Shown here piece by piece: positions 9,007 through 21,779 of a stretch of 64,000 bases of DNA. The translations under genes and the position numbers were made by a program. The stretch's first letter is position 1, and every line of letters starts with the position of its first letter. Where the stretch lies: assembly GCF_000227685.2 (NCBI RefSeq), contig NZ_CP007029.1:1462501-1526500 (forward strand), in the 5' to 3' direction. The notes beneath the pieces are model-generated. The model saw only the letters and a list, made by a program, of their open reading frames with translations, made no database searches and was not told the origin of the DNA. This stretch comes from Thioalkalivibrio paradoxus ARh 1 (lineage in GTDB: Bacteria; Pseudomonadota; Gammaproteobacteria; Ectothiorhodospirales; Ectothiorhodospiraceae).

Positions 9007-10384
9007 CACGGTCACGGCTGCGCTGCGGACCTTTCTCGCGGATCATCCCGAAATCGACACCCTCCGCGTCGCGTTCAGCGGCGGTCGGGATTCCACCGTG
9101 CTGCTGCACGCGCTCGCATGCCTCGATTCCGGGCGCACGCTGACCGCGATGCATGTGCACCACGGCCTGCACGAACACGCGCAGGCTCAGGCGGAGCACT
9201 GCCAGCGGTTCGCGGCGCAGATCGGGGTGACCTGCGACGTGCGCAGGATCCGGGTTCCGCAGGACAGCGCCGAGGGGCTGGAGGCGGCTGCAAGAGATGC
9301 GCGGTATCAGGTTCTTGTGGAAAGGATGTCAACGAATTCCTGCGTTCTGACTGCGCATCACGCGGGCGATCAGGCCGAGACCTTTCTGCTCGCGGCGCTG
9401 AAGGGCAGTGGTCCGTACGGGCTGGCCGCGATGCGGCCCTTGCGCCGGCTTGGACCCTGTTGGCTGGGGCGGCCGCTGCTCGGTGTCGGAGCCGCGGCTG
9501 TCGCCGCCTATGCGCGGGAACAGCACCTGAACTGGGTCGAGGATCCGAGCAACCGCGACACGCGCTTCGACCGCAATTACCTGCGCCGGCAGGTGCTGCC
9601 CGTGCTTGGGCCGCGCTTTGCGGTCGAGCCGCGGCTGGGGGGGGCGGCGCGCCTGCAGGCCGAGGCGGTCGAGGTGCTCGAGGGCCTGCTCGATCCGATC
9701 GTCGAGCGCCTGGGCGGCCCCGCGCCGGGCACGCTGCGCGTGGGTGGGTTCCTCGACCAGCCTCCCGAGCGCCGATCCTGGCTGCTGCGCCGTTTCCTGG
9801 AACGTGCGGGCGTTCCGGCGCCCCGGCGCGGGCCGTTGCGCGAGTTCCTGCGCCAACTCGCCGAGGCCGGTCCCGACTCCAGCCCCGTGCTGCAATGGAA
9901 CGGGAGCAGCCTGCGCAGCTATCGCGGTCTGCTCTATCTGCTCGGCGCGGGGGAACCGGGCCCGCCGCCGCCACCGGGAACCCTGCTCGACTGGCCGCGC
10001 GGGGCGCCGCAGATGACGCTCCCCGACGGCCGGGTGCTGACCGTGGCCGACCTGCGCGCAGCCGGCATCCGGTCGAGCGAGGGCCTGCGCATCGGTTTCC
10101 GTCAGGGCGGCGAGGTGCTGCACACCCCTGCCGGGCGGCGGTCGCTGAAAACGCTGATGCAGGCGCGCGGCATTCCGCCCTGGCAGCGCGCGCGGGTGCC
10201 GTTGGTGCGCCTGAATGACGAATGGGTCGCGGCCCTGTGGTCGCACGCCCCCGGCACCCCGGATCCGGCAGTGGAGCATGCCGCGTTGCCGGTGCGTCCC
10301 GAGTTCGGCGCGGCCCCGGCCGAGGCTTGCGGCGAATCCGGCGGGAGCGGCGCGCAACGCGATTCCGAACGCGATTCCGATTGA
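8978..10384 (+). CDS. tilS: tRNA(Ile)-lysidine synthetase
   Basis: Adds lysine to C34 of the CAU-anticodon tRNA(Ile), changing it to read AUA. The 468-residue protein has the PP-loop SGGRDS at residues 34-39, [10 protein letters not shown], and the C-terminal TilS substrate-binding region (about residues 360-440, [23 protein letters not shown]). The start lies inside the end of accA. The C-terminal tail carries an Arg/Asp/Ser-rich stretch (QRDSERDSD) made by a short direct repeat of GATTCCGA. Confidence 0.95.
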   Translation: MARSRNRPADTVTAALRTFLADHPEIDTLRVAFSGGRDSTVLLHALACLDSGRTLTAMHVHHGLHEHAQAQAEHCQRFAAQIGVTCDVRRIRVPQDSAEGLEAAARDARYQVLVERMSTNSCVLTAHHAGDQAETFLLAALKGSGPYGLAAMRPLRRLGPCWLGRPLLGVGAAAVAAYAREQHLNWVEDPSNRDTRFDRNYLRRQVLPVLGPRFAVEPRLGGAARLQAEAVEVLEGLLDPIVERLGGPAPGTLRVGGFLDQPPERRSWLLRRFLERAGVPAPRRGPLREFLRQLAEAGPDSSPVLQWNGSSLRSYRGLLYLLGAGEPGPPPPPGTLLDWPRGAPQMTLPDGRVLTVADLRAAGIRSSEGLRIGFRQGGEVLHTPAGRRSLKTLMQARGIPPWQRARVPLVRLNDEWVAALWSHAPGTPDPAVEHAALPVRPEFGAAPAEACGESGGSGAQRDSERDSD

Positions 10385-10441
10385 GCGTTGCGGGCGCTTT
10401 TGGTAACCTTCGCCGGCGTTCCGGCCGCTTGCCGGCCGTAG

Positions 10442-14339
<3,898 letters not shown>

Positions 14340-14515
14340 ACGCGTTGCTTGCGTTCCCGAATGCGCGGCTCCGGGAGGCGATCCGAATGGGAACCCGGCC
14401 GATGCAATCCCGCGCCGGTGTGGCCGTGCGCCTGTGGCCCGGCCGACGCAGGCCCCGCATGCCGCGTGTGTCAGGGTGTGGCTGACCGGATCGATGTGGG
14501 CACGGGTGCCCGCTG

Positions 14516-14827
14516 ATGCGCTGGGTCATCGGACTGCTGCTCCTGGTGCTGCTGGGCTTGCAATGGCCGCTGTGGTTCAGCGAGGGAGGCTGGCGCGATG
14601 TTCTGGAACTGCGCGAAGTGAAACGGCTGCAGGAGCTGGAAAACGAGCGGCTCAGGGCCCGGAACCAGGCGCTGGAGGCCGAGGTCGACGATCTGCGCAG
14701 CGGGACCGAAGCGGTCGAGGAACGGGCCCGGCGCGATCTCGGCATGATCCGGGAGGACGAGACGTTCTTCTTTTTGATCGGACCGGAGGCCGCTCCCGGG
14801 GTGCCGGCGGGGACCCATCGTGACTGA
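14516..14827 (+). CDS. ftsB: Cell division protein FtsB
   Basis: Small bitopic divisome protein that forms the FtsQLB complex. 103 residues: an N-terminal transmembrane helix (MRWVIGLLLLVLLGLQW), then a coiled coil (about residues 27-68, ELREVKRLQELENERLRARN) and the FtsB/DivIC signature RARRDLGMIREDETFFFLI. It sits between eno and ispD as in E. coli and overlaps the ispD start by eight bases. A GGGCAC/GTGCCC inverted repeat just before the start may be chance or a weak regulatory hairpin. Confidence 0.93.
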   Translation: MRWVIGLLLLVLLGLQWPLWFSEGGWRDVLELREVKRLQELENERLRARNQALEAEVDDLRSGTEAVEERARRDLGMIREDETFFFLIGPEAAPGVPAGTHRD

Positions 14828-15548
14828 GGCAGCCAAGCCCGCCGCGTACTGGGCCTTGATCCCCGCCGCCGGCGTGGGCCGGCGCATGAATGCGGACCGG
14901 CCCAAGCAGTTTCTGACGCTGGGACGGCGCACGGTGCTGGCGCACACGCTGTCGATCTTCCTCAGGCATCCCCGCATCCGGGGGGTGGTGCTGGTGCTGG
15001 GCTCGGGAATCGACCCGGATGCATTGGATTTGCCCGAGGCCGGCGGGCGTCTGTTCCAGGTCACCGGAGGCGCCGAGCGTGCCGATTCGGTGCACAATGG
15101 GCTGGCCTTTCTGGCGCAGCGGGCCGACGCCGACGACTGGGTGCTGGTGCACGATGCCGCACGTCCCTGCCTGCCGGCCGCGGACCTGGACCGCCTTCTG
15201 CAGGCCCTCTCCAGCGACCCGGTGGGGGGGTTGCTGGCGGCGCCGAGTACCGACACGCTGAAGTTGTCGGATGCGGCCGGCCGGGTGGAGCGCACCCTGG
15301 ATCGAAGCCGGGTCTGGCGGGCGCTGACGCCCCAGATGTTTCGGCTGGGCGTGCTCCGCGAGGCGCTGGCGGCAGCCGCGGCGGCCGGGGTGGCCGTCAC
15401 CGATGAGGCCAGTGCGGTCGAGTTGCTCGGGCGGCAACCGCGCCTGATCGAGGGAAGCCCGGTGAACATCAAGATCACGCGGCCCGAGGATCTCGAGATC
15501 GCGCATCTCTATCTTTCTAGGCAAGACCGACTGGGAGACCGACCATGA
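14820..15548 (+). CDS. ispD: 2-C-methyl-D-erythritol 4-phosphate cytidylyltransferase
   Basis: MEP-pathway enzyme making CDP-methylerythritol from MEP and CTP. 242 residues with a GTG start inside ftsB. Signatures: IPAAGVGRRMNADRPKQFL (nucleotide-binding loop with Arg and Lys), VLVHDAARPC and TDEASAVELLG, then GSPVNIKITRPEDL near the end. Its stop overlaps the next gene by ATGA. IspF is three genes downstream rather than adjacent, because two unrelated genes intervene. Confidence 0.97.
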   Translation: MTEAAKPAAYWALIPAAGVGRRMNADRPKQFLTLGRRTVLAHTLSIFLRHPRIRGVVLVLGSGIDPDALDLPEAGGRLFQVTGGAERADSVHNGLAFLAQRADADDWVLVHDAARPCLPAADLDRLLQALSSDPVGGLLAAPSTDTLKLSDAAGRVERTLDRSRVWRALTPQMFRLGVLREALAAAAAAGVAVTDEASAVELLGRQPRLIEGSPVNIKITRPEDLEIAHLYLSRQDRLGDRP

Positions 15549-16639
15549 AGCGAATTCGCGTACTCGATGCCGGTTTCGTGTCGCCGGTGGAGTCGATGGC
15601 CATTTTCCATGCCGTCGCCGAGGTGATGGCAGCCGACGACGACCCGGTGGTGATCCTGGTGAACCCCACGCGGCCGTTCGTGTCGGTGGGTCTGCACCAG
15701 GACATCGAGCAGGAAGTGGATACGGCCTACTGCGAGGCCCAGGGCCTCCCGGTGATTCGGCGCGATGTCGGGGGTGGCGCGGTCTACCTGAATCGCGACC
15801 AGATGTTTTTCCATTTCGTGTATCCGCATCGCCTCGCGCCGGCCCGGGTCGAGGCGATCTACGCGCAGTTCGTTGCGCCGGTGCTGGCGACCTACCAGGC
15901 CCTGGGCGTCCCGGCGGTGTTCCGCCCGGTGAACGACATCCATGTGAACGGCCGCAAGATCGGGGGCACCGGGTCTGCGCGCATCAACGACGCCACCGTG
16001 ATGGTCGGCAGTTTCATGTTCGACTTCGATGTCGACACGATGGCGAAATGCCTGAAGGTGAGTTCCGAGAAGTTCCGCGACAAGCTCCGCCAGGGCATGC
16101 ACGACTACATCACCACGCTGACCCGGGAATTGGGGCAGGCGCCGGAGCGCGAACGCGTGAAGACGCTGTTCCTCGACGCCGCCGAGACCCATCTCGGCCT
16201 GAAACCCGAGGCCTCCGACCTGACCGATGCCGAACGGGCGGCGCTGGTCGAGGCCCGGGAACTGCTGCAGGATCCGGAATGGACCCTGCAGAGCGGCCGG
16301 CGCGTGGTCGCCTCCGGCGTGAAGATCGCCGCGGGAACCTACCTGGTCGAAGGGATGCACAAGGCGCCGGGCGGGTTGATCCGCACCCGCATTCTGACCC
16401 GGGACAACGTGGTCGACGACATCGAGTTCTCGGGCGATTTCACCGTGTTTCCGTCGGATGGCATCCAGCGGCTTGCCGAGCGGCTGCGCGGTGCGGTGCT
16501 GCCAACCAGCGCCGAGGCCGATGCCGCGCGGCTGCAGGGGCGCATCGCGACCGCGATGAGCGATCTGGGATTGGACATCCCGGGCGTCGGGGCCGGCGAT
16601 TTCCTCGGTGCGATTCTGCAGGGGCTGCATCGTGAGTGA
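15545..16639 (+). CDS. Lipoate--protein ligase family protein (LplA-like)
   Basis: 364-residue biotin/lipoate ligase-fold protein. Diagnostic motifs are RRDVGGGAVYLN (about residues 75-86), NDIHVNGRKIGGTGSARI with the expected catalytic lysine, and a C-terminal accessory domain. It should adenylate lipoate or octanoate and load it on a lysine of a carrier protein (2-oxoacid dehydrogenase E2, GcvH or a lipoate-binding protein). It is translationally coupled to ispD (ATGA), an unusual partner. The carrier it serves cannot be told from the window. Confidence 0.85.
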   Translation: MKRIRVLDAGFVSPVESMAIFHAVAEVMAADDDPVVILVNPTRPFVSVGLHQDIEQEVDTAYCEAQGLPVIRRDVGGGAVYLNRDQMFFHFVYPHRLAPARVEAIYAQFVAPVLATYQALGVPAVFRPVNDIHVNGRKIGGTGSARINDATVMVGSFMFDFDVDTMAKCLKVSSEKFRDKLRQGMHDYITTLTRELGQAPERERVKTLFLDAAETHLGLKPEASDLTDAERAALVEARELLQDPEWTLQSGRRVVASGVKIAAGTYLVEGMHKAPGGLIRTRILTRDNVVDDIEFSGDFTVFPSDGIQRLAERLRGAVLPTSAEADAARLQGRIATAMSDLGLDIPGVGAGDFLGAILQGLHRE

Positions 16640-16666
16640 TCGGCCGGACCACTGCGGAGACGGGGC

Positions 16667-17329
16667 ATGACCCCGTACTGCGAGCGGGCTGCCCCGGGCT
16701 GGTTTGCGGAACCGCTGAACACGGTCTCGGGGCTGGCGTATTTCGTCGCGGCCTGGCAGTCGTGGAAACAGCTCGAGCGTGCGCGCTGGCGCGAGCAATG
16801 GGATTTGCACCTGCTCGCCGCGCTGGTGGCCGCGGTGGGATTGGCCGCCGTGCTCTGGCATGCGAGCGGCATCGCCTGGCTGCATTGGCTTGACCGTGCC
16901 GCGCTGGGCGCGTTCGTGGTCGCGTACTGGAGCGTGTTCCTGGTGCGGACGCAGCGCTTCGGCGCGGTGGCGGTGGCCGTTGCCTGGCTGCTGACGGCGA
17001 TCGGGCTGGCGGCGCTGGGGAGTGTGCTGCCGTTGCAGGCGTACGGCGGTACCGGGATCTACATGCCGTTGCTGGCGCTGCTGGTGGCGGCGATCGGGCT
17101 GGCGGCGCGCGTGGACCGGCGCCTGGCACGCGACCTGTTGCTGGCGAGCGCGCTCTTCCTGCTGGCGCTGGTGGTCCGGGCGCTCGACCTCGTGCTGTGC
17201 GACTGGGCGGTGGTCGGAACCCACTGGCTCTGGCACCTGCTGACCGCCGGCCTGCTGTTCGTGCTGGTGGACGGAATGATCCGCCACGTCCGATTGCGCG
17301 AGACGCAGGCGGCCCAGGCCGTGGGCTGA
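16667..17329 (+). CDS. Ceramidase-like CREST-family membrane protein
   Basis: 220-residue integral membrane protein with about seven hydrophobic segments. The N-terminus [21 protein letters not shown] matches the alkaline ceramidase/CREST superfamily opening (CE...W..PLNT). The later WHASG and [10 protein letters not shown] supply the histidines that bind zinc in this superfamily. The substrate is unknown: bacterial members are uncharacterised and ceramide is not expected in most gammaproteobacteria. It is 27 bases after the lipoate ligase and 17 before ispF, so it is probably co-transcribed. An amide or lipid hydrolase role is an inference. Confidence 0.75.
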   Translation: MTPYCERAAPGWFAEPLNTVSGLAYFVAAWQSWKQLERARWREQWDLHLLAALVAAVGLAAVLWHASGIAWLHWLDRAALGAFVVAYWSVFLVRTQRFGAVAVAVAWLLTAIGLAALGSVLPLQAYGGTGIYMPLLALLVAAIGLAARVDRRLARDLLLASALFLLALVVRALDLVLCDWAVVGTHWLWHLLTAGLLFVLVDGMIRHVRLRETQAAQAVG

Positions 17330-17346
17330 GGGGCGGAGCACGGGCG

Positions 17347-17838
17347 ATGGGGCCGGATCTGCGCATCGGGCAGGGCTTTGACGTCCACGCCTTCGGTGCG
17401 GGCGATCACCTGGTGCTCGGGGGCGTGCGCATACCGTTCGAGCGGGGATTCGTGGCCCATTCCGATGGCGACGTGCTGCTGCACGCCCTCTGCGATGCGC
17501 TGCTCGGGGCTGCGGCGCTGGGGGATATCGGCCGGCACTTCCCCGATTCCGACCCCCGGTTCCGGGGCGCGGACAGCCGCCGGCTGCTGGCCGAGGTACT
17601 GGCCCGCGTCCGGGCCGAGGGCTGGGTTCCGGTGAACATCGACAGCGTGATCATCGCCCAGGCACCGAAGATGGCCGCGCATATCGCCGCGATGCGCGAG
17701 AACATCGCCGCCGACTGCGGGCTGTCGCTGACAGCCGTGAACGTGAAAGCCACCACCACCGAGCGCCTCGGCTTCACCGGCCGCGGCGAGGGCATCGCCG
17801 CCGAAGCCATCGTGCTCCTGCGCCGGGCGTCCGCCTGA
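17347..17838 (+). CDS. ispF: 2-C-methyl-D-erythritol 2,4-cyclodiphosphate synthase
   Basis: MEP-pathway enzyme that cyclises CDP-ME 2-phosphate. 163 residues. The metal-binding Asp and His are in GQGFDVHAF, followed by [31 protein letters not shown] and [16 protein letters not shown]. The ATG at 17347 gives the expected start; the frame extends upstream only as an overlap of the previous gene. Last gene of the long housekeeping run. Confidence 0.98.
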   Translation: MGPDLRIGQGFDVHAFGAGDHLVLGGVRIPFERGFVAHSDGDVLLHALCDALLGAAALGDIGRHFPDSDPRFRGADSRRLLAEVLARVRAEGWVPVNIDSVIIAQAPKMAAHIAAMRENIAADCGLSLTAVNVKATTTERLGFTGRGEGIAAEAIVLLRRASA

Positions 17839-17942
17839 CTCGACGACTTCTCGGAGGCGCTTCTGCGGTAAATCCCCCAGTATCTCGTTGGCGGTGCCTT
17901 CATCCGTGGACCAGACGGAGTTCCGCGCAGCGGGGCGTTTGA

Positions 17943-17964
17943 GTACAAAAGGCACCTTTTGTAC
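17943..17964. promoter_or_regulatory. Perfect 10-bp-arm palindrome, probable toxin-antitoxin operator
   Basis: GTACAAAAGG and CCTTTTGTAC flank a two-base CA spacer, giving a perfect 22-base dyad that ends 13 bases before the toxin start. This is the usual place for autoregulation by a ribbon-helix-helix antitoxin/toxin complex. The AT-rich core contrasts with the surrounding GC-rich DNA. The function is inferred from position and symmetry. Confidence 0.7.
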
Positions 17965-17977
17965 TACCTTGGGGTAC

Positions 17978-18255
17978 ATGAAGCCGATCACCTGGGATCC
18001 GGAGAAGAACAGGCAACTGCAACAGGAAAGGCATGTTCCTTCGAGGATGTCGTGTTCCATATGTCGGCAGGCGGCATTCTGGATACCTTGGAGCACCCGA
18101 ATCAGGAACGTTTTCCAGGCCAGCAGATCCACGTGATCGAAATGGAAGGGTATGCCTATCTCGTACCCTTCGTGGAGTCGGAAGACGAAGTCTTTCTGAA
18201 GACGATCATTCCGAGTCGGAAAGCGACCAGGATTTATTTAGGAGGTCCGAGATGA
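17978..18255 (+). pseudogene. BrnT-family (DUF497) toxin, frameshifted
   Basis: The start codon frame reads MKPITWDPEKNRQLQQERHV; the rest of the family match (SFEDVVFHMSAGGILDTLEH, then IIPSRKATRIYLG at the end) lies in the next frame. The switch point is at GTTCC (18035-18039). One extra T there would restore an unbroken protein of about 92 residues reading ...ERHVSFEDVVF..., so a single-base deletion is the simplest explanation. BrnT-type proteins are small RNase-like toxins neutralised by the gene that follows. The stop overlaps the antitoxin start, so coupling is preserved. A sequencing error or a slip site in translation are alternatives. Confidence 0.8.
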
Positions 18256-18524
18256 GCAGGCTGGATCAAGACGAGCGCGAACTTCTGGAGGCTTTCGAGG
18301 CCGGCGAGCTCAAACAGGCACCCGATGCAGCGGGCATCCAGAAACGGCATCGGGAATACGCGGAAGCGATGTGCAGGAAGGACGCACGGATCAATATCCG
18401 GCTTTCCTCCAGGGATCTGCGCGGCCTCCAGAAGAAAGCACTGGCGGAAGGCATTCCCTACCAGACCCTGGTCGCAAGCATTCTCCACAAGTACGTCGAA
18501 GGTCGCCTGCGCGAGGACCGATAG
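18252..18524 (+). CDS. CopG/BrnA-type antitoxin
   Basis: 90-residue intact antitoxin. The C-terminal half, KDARINIRLSSRDLRGLQKK followed by ALAEGIPYQTLVASILHKYV, is a ribbon-helix-helix DNA-binding domain typical of CopG-like antitoxins paired with DUF497 toxins. The N-terminal charged region (ERELLEAFEAGELKQAP) would bind the toxin. Shine-Dalgarno GGAGG at 18241-18245 precedes ATG 18252. It probably binds the palindrome upstream of the toxin gene. Confidence 0.88.
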   Translation: MSRLDQDERELLEAFEAGELKQAPDAAGIQKRHREYAEAMCRKDARINIRLSSRDLRGLQKKALAEGIPYQTLVASILHKYVEGRLREDR

Positions 18525-18528
18525 TGGC

Positions 18529-18641
18529 GTAGGGCGGAAAAGGCCGAAGGCCGTCATCCGCCAGCTGGCGCCGGGGTTGCCGCAGGCGCCAAGCAGGCAC
18601 GAACGCCGAGCGGCGGATGACGCTGCGCTATTCCGCCCTAC
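18529..18641. repeat. REP-like palindromic repeat pair
   Basis: Two inverted halves, GTAGGGCGGAAAAGGCC...GTCATCCGCC and GGCGGATGACGCTGCGC...CCGCCCTAC, face each other around about 50 bases. Each half contains its own small hairpin (GGCCGAAGGCC, or GCGCAGCG). The family recurs at 53278-53494, 59794-59953 and 62141-62440, always between genes. It starts four bases after the antitoxin stop. Confidence 0.85.
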
Positions 18642-18761
18642 GGGTCGCCCGGGACACGAGACAGGCCGTGACTTTCACGCTAACGTAAGGCGCAAAAGGG
18701 GGTGGTGTGGAGGTGGCCCCAGGATCGTGCCTCGGCGGATGCGGAATCCCGCTGCCGGCGA

Positions 18762-20321
18762 TCAGCCCCAGAAGCCCAGCAGCTGCCATTCGCCACTGCG
18801 CAGATCCCGGAAGAGCCAGAGCAGCCGTCCGTCGCGGTCGCGTGCGAGCGCGTAGTCGCGGCGCTGATCGTTGCCGTCGGCCCACCAGCCTCCCTCGAGC
18901 CGCCCCAGCCATGCCGGCGCGGCCGGCGCGGCACAGGGCTGCGGCGGACACAGCCAGAGTGCCGCGCCGGCCGCGTATTGTGCCGGGGTCACCACCGCCG
19001 CTGCGCCGCGCAGCGGGCCGTCCGCGGCCCGTTCGGTCTGGGCATGTTCGGGCAACGGGTGGAATGTCGGTGCGAGCTGCAGCACCGCGTGTTCGCCGAG
19101 GCGGGCCCGGATCCGGGCCAGCAGCGTGGAATCGTCGGGGACTCCGGAGGCGGACGCATGGAATAGACCTGCGCTATCCGTGGTGCCGGGCAGCAGCCGT
19201 CCCGGGCGCAGCCTCAGGGCGCGCACGGGTGCCGGCAGCGCCAGCCGGGTGAGACGGATGTTCCACAGTTCCAGCCAGTCGTCCGCGCGGCAGCCGGCGT
19301 GGCTGCGTTCCAGTGCCAGCCGGGTCGTGTGCTCGCGGTGCAGCAGGTCGAGTTCCAGGCGCTGGACGCCACGCTGCCGGGCACGCAGCGCGTGTTCCAT
19401 TTGCAGCAGCAGGCGTTTCAGCGGAAAGCGCAGCGCCCCGGCCGTGGCGATCTCCCGGTCGAACTCCAGCTGAAAGACCGGGGTGTCCGGCGGCCGGAAC
19501 CGCGGCAGCACCTCCGGAGCGTTCCCGAGCAGCCGGTCGAGCAGCTCCGGCAGCGCGGTTCCGTGGCGCTGGGCGAGCTCCCCGCGCGGAAGACGCAGCA
19601 GTTCGCCGATCCGGCGCAGGCCGACGGCCCGCAGGCCGGCGAGCGTGTGTCCGGGCAGGGGTAACGCGGCCAGCGGCAGCGGCGACAGCGCGCGGCGCAG
19701 CGCGTCACGGTTCGCGGGCCGTGCCGCGCCGCGTTGCCCGGCCAGCAACCGCGCCGCTGCCGGTGTCCGGGCAATGCCGATCCGGGCGCTGTAGCCGAGC
19801 CCGCGCAGCGTATCCACGATCTGCCGGGCAAGCGCTTCCATGCCGCGGAACAGGCGCAGGCTGCGACCGATTTCGAGCAGGATACGCGGCCCATCCGGTT
19901 CCGGGCAGACGTGATCGCTGAACTGCAGCAGGACCGAGGCGAGGGTGCGCAGGTGCCGCTCCAGGGTATCCGGGCGGTAGTCGACCACCGTCGGCGCATT
20001 CAGAACCGCCAGCGCGTCGGCCAGCGGCATCCCCGGCACGACGCCGGCGCGGCGCGCCGCCCGGTTGCCGTCGTGTACCCGGGGCCGGTCCCGCTCTTCC
20101 ACGACGATCAACGGCCCCGGCTGGGCGTTCCCGGTCTGCACCAGGGCATCCAGTGCCAGGTGCGGAAGCCAGACCGCCAGCCACAGCGGCCGGCCGGTTT
20201 CGGGTTCGGGTTCGGGTTCCGGATGGTGAGCCACCGGAGGCATTTGCGGCAGCAATGCGAGCTGAATGCCGCGTCTGTTCCCGGCCGGCGGCGCTCCCGG
20301 CCGTTCAGCGCCCGTGTTCAT
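18762..20321 (-). CDS. imuB: ImuB, Y-family polymerase-like mutagenesis protein
   Basis: 519-residue non-catalytic Y-family polymerase homologue that bridges the beta clamp and DnaE2 in SOS mutagenesis. The polymerase-like region starts at RPLWLAVWLPHLALDALVQ and includes RAARRAGVVPGMPLADALAV, YSARIGIARTPAAARLLAG and GLRRIGELLRLPRGELAQRHG (helix-hairpin-helix). It overlaps imuA by ATGA, which fixes the start at 20321. The N-terminal 50 residues are a low-complexity extension including a Pro-Glu repeat. QLALLP near residue 20 resembles a clamp-binding peptide, but its position is unusual. No dnaE2 follows. Confidence 0.9.
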   Translation of the reverse strand: MNTGAERPGAPPAGNRRGIQLALLPQMPPVAHHPEPEPEPETGRPLWLAVWLPHLALDALVQTGNAQPGPLIVVEERDRPRVHDGNRAARRAGVVPGMPLADALAVLNAPTVVDYRPDTLERHLRTLASVLLQFSDHVCPEPDGPRILLEIGRSLRLFRGMEALARQIVDTLRGLGYSARIGIARTPAAARLLAGQRGAARPANRDALRRALSPLPLAALPLPGHTLAGLRAVGLRRIGELLRLPRGELAQRHGTALPELLDRLLGNAPEVLPRFRPPDTPVFQLEFDREIATAGALRFPLKRLLLQMEHALRARQRGVQRLELDLLHREHTTRLALERSHAGCRADDWLELWNIRLTRLALPAPVRALRLRPGRLLPGTTDSAGLFHASASGVPDDSTLLARIRARLGEHAVLQLAPTFHPLPEHAQTERAADGPLRGAAAVVTPAQYAAGAALWLCPPQPCAAPAAPAWLGRLEGGWWADGNDQRRDYALARDRDGRLLWLFRDLRSGEWQLLGFWG

Positions 20322-20992
20322 GGAGGTGCCGGATGGGAGGGCCGGAGGTCCGGCCCCGGTGGCGGCCGATTCCAGGCGGCCGGGGAAACGCGTATCGGCC
20401 GCTCCTGCGGCGGTATGCCGCCGGTGCATTTCAGGATCCGCAGATACAGGTGTTCCTGCCGCGCCTGCCAGTGGATACGCAAATGGGCCGGGGAGGGCTG
20501 TCGTGCCGCCGGGGCCGGGCGGTAGACGAACCCGCAGGCATGAGCCGAGGCCGCGGCCAGGCGCAGCCGGCGCAGCGAGGCGCTGCCGGCATCGCGCAGC
20601 CAGGCGAGCAGAGCCCCGGTGCCGGGGGAACGCAGCAGCTGCTCGCAGCACCAGACGGCGTCGTCGCCGCTGCCGGCCCGGATCAGCAGGATCCGTTCCG
20701 GCTCCACCCCCAACTGCCGCCAGCCGAGTGTCCAGGGCGTGGCGGGCGGCGCGACCAGCACGATCCGCCGGTGTTCACGGGCGCAGGCCGCGAGCATCGG
20801 CAACAGCAGCCGTGTCTCGCCGCTGCCGAATGGGCTCCCGATCAGTTCGATCAGCTGTCCCTGCGGCCAGCCGCCGCGCAGGGCCTGGTCCAGCGCGGCG
20901 ATGCCGCTGGGCCGGACCGGGGCCTGGATGGTTCCGGCAGCGTTTCCGCGCCAGATCCGGGGGTGGGACAGCAGTTCTTCCAATGCCGTCAT
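20318..20992 (-). CDS. imuA: ImuA, RecA-like translesion synthesis-associated protein
   Basis: 224-residue RecA-fold protein (ImuA/SulA-like). It reads LDQALRGGWPQGQLIELIG at the N-terminal RecA-like region, then SPFGSGETRLLLPML as a degenerate P-loop and GWRQLGVEPERILLIRA. It should be a mutasome component with ImuB. The start overlaps the lexA stop by one base (TGATG) and the stop overlaps imuB by ATGA, so the three are a single SOS-controlled translational unit. Confidence 0.88.
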   Translation of the reverse strand: MTALEELLSHPRIWRGNAAGTIQAPVRPSGIAALDQALRGGWPQGQLIELIGSPFGSGETRLLLPMLAACAREHRRIVLVAPPATPWTLGWRQLGVEPERILLIRAGSGDDAVWCCEQLLRSPGTGALLAWLRDAGSASLRRLRLAAASAHACGFVYRPAPAARQPSPAHLRIHWQARQEHLYLRILKCTGGIPPQERPIRVSPAAWNRPPPGPDLRPSHPAPP

Positions 20993-21624
20993 CACGCGCG
21001 TTCCGGTGACCGTGCCGACTCCTGCAGCGCGCGCAGCACGCCGACCCCGATTCCTTCGATGACCAGTTCCCGGCGATCGGGGTCGATCTCGATCGGCTTG
21101 AAGTCGGGGTTCGCGGGCAGCAGGCGTATGCGATTTCCGGTGCGCTGGAAGGTTTTCACCGTGACTTCGTCGTCGATGCGGGCGACCACGATCTGCCCGT
21201 TCCGGGCTTCGGGGCTTTGCCGCACCGCGAGCAGGTCGCCGTCGAGGATGCCGGCATCGCGCATGCTCTCGCCCCGAACCCGGAGCAGGTAATCCGGACG
21301 CGGATGGAACAGCCGCGGATCGACCCGGTAGCGGCCTTCCAGGTGTTCGACGGCCAGGATCGGCGCGCCGGCGGCGACCCGCCCGACCAGGGGCAATTCT
21401 TCCGCCGGTCCGGAACCGCGAGGCAGGCGGATCCCGCGGGCACTGCCGCTGACCAGCTCGACCGCGCCCTTGCGCGCCAGCGCACGCAGGTGGCACTCGG
21501 CCGCGTAGGGCGAGCGAAAGCCGAAGGCTCGGCAGATCTCCTCCCGGGTCGGGGGCGAGCCCCGGTCCTCGATTTGCCCGCGGATGAACGCGAGGATCTC
21601 CTGCTGGCGCGCGGTGAGTTTCAT
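20992..21624 (-). CDS. lexA: LexA repressor
   Basis: SOS repressor and self-cleaving serine peptidase, 210 residues. The N-terminal winged helix (residues 1-65, [34 protein letters not shown]) binds SOS boxes. The cleavage site is A85-G86 in GRVAAGAP, the catalytic serine is S120 in RGESMRD and the lysine is K157 in VTVKTF. First gene of a lexA-imuA-imuB unit with an SOS box 22 bases upstream, so it is autoregulated. This may be a second, cassette-specific LexA if another copy exists elsewhere. Confidence 0.96.
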   Translation of the reverse strand: MKLTARQQEILAFIRGQIEDRGSPPTREEICRAFGFRSPYAAECHLRALARKGAVELVSGSARGIRLPRGSGPAEELPLVGRVAAGAPILAVEHLEGRYRVDPRLFHPRPDYLLRVRGESMRDAGILDGDLLAVRQSPEARNGQIVVARIDDEVTVKTFQRTGNRIRLLPANPDFKPIEIDPDRRELVIEGIGVGVLRALQESARSPERA

Positions 21625-21645
21625 GGCTGAGGTCAGCTCAAAAAA

Positions 21646-21661
21646 CTGTTTATAGGAACAG
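21646..21661 (-). promoter_or_regulatory. SOS box (LexA operator)
   Basis: CTGTTTATAGGAACAG is a perfect CTGT-N8-ACAG gammaproteobacterial LexA site. It lies 22 bases upstream of the lexA start on the minus strand. It should control lexA-imuA-imuB. Confidence 0.92.
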
Positions 21662-21779
21662 TATCCAGCGATGGCCGACCCGGCGCAAGTGGCGACGCAG
21701 GAGACACACCCCTCGGCGCCTGGCGCCTGTGCAGGTAGTGGAAGAGTGCGGCACGCCCGTCGGGCTGCGGGCCGTGCCG

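Noticed and set aside
5629-9015. A 1128-codon minus-strand frame opposite dnaE and accA
   Set aside because: Low-complexity His/Arg/Asp-rich text with no domain; both plus-strand genes are certain.
17839-17942. A possible minus-strand coding relic beside ispF
   Set aside because: A short open stretch exists but I could not match it to any family or find a start signal.
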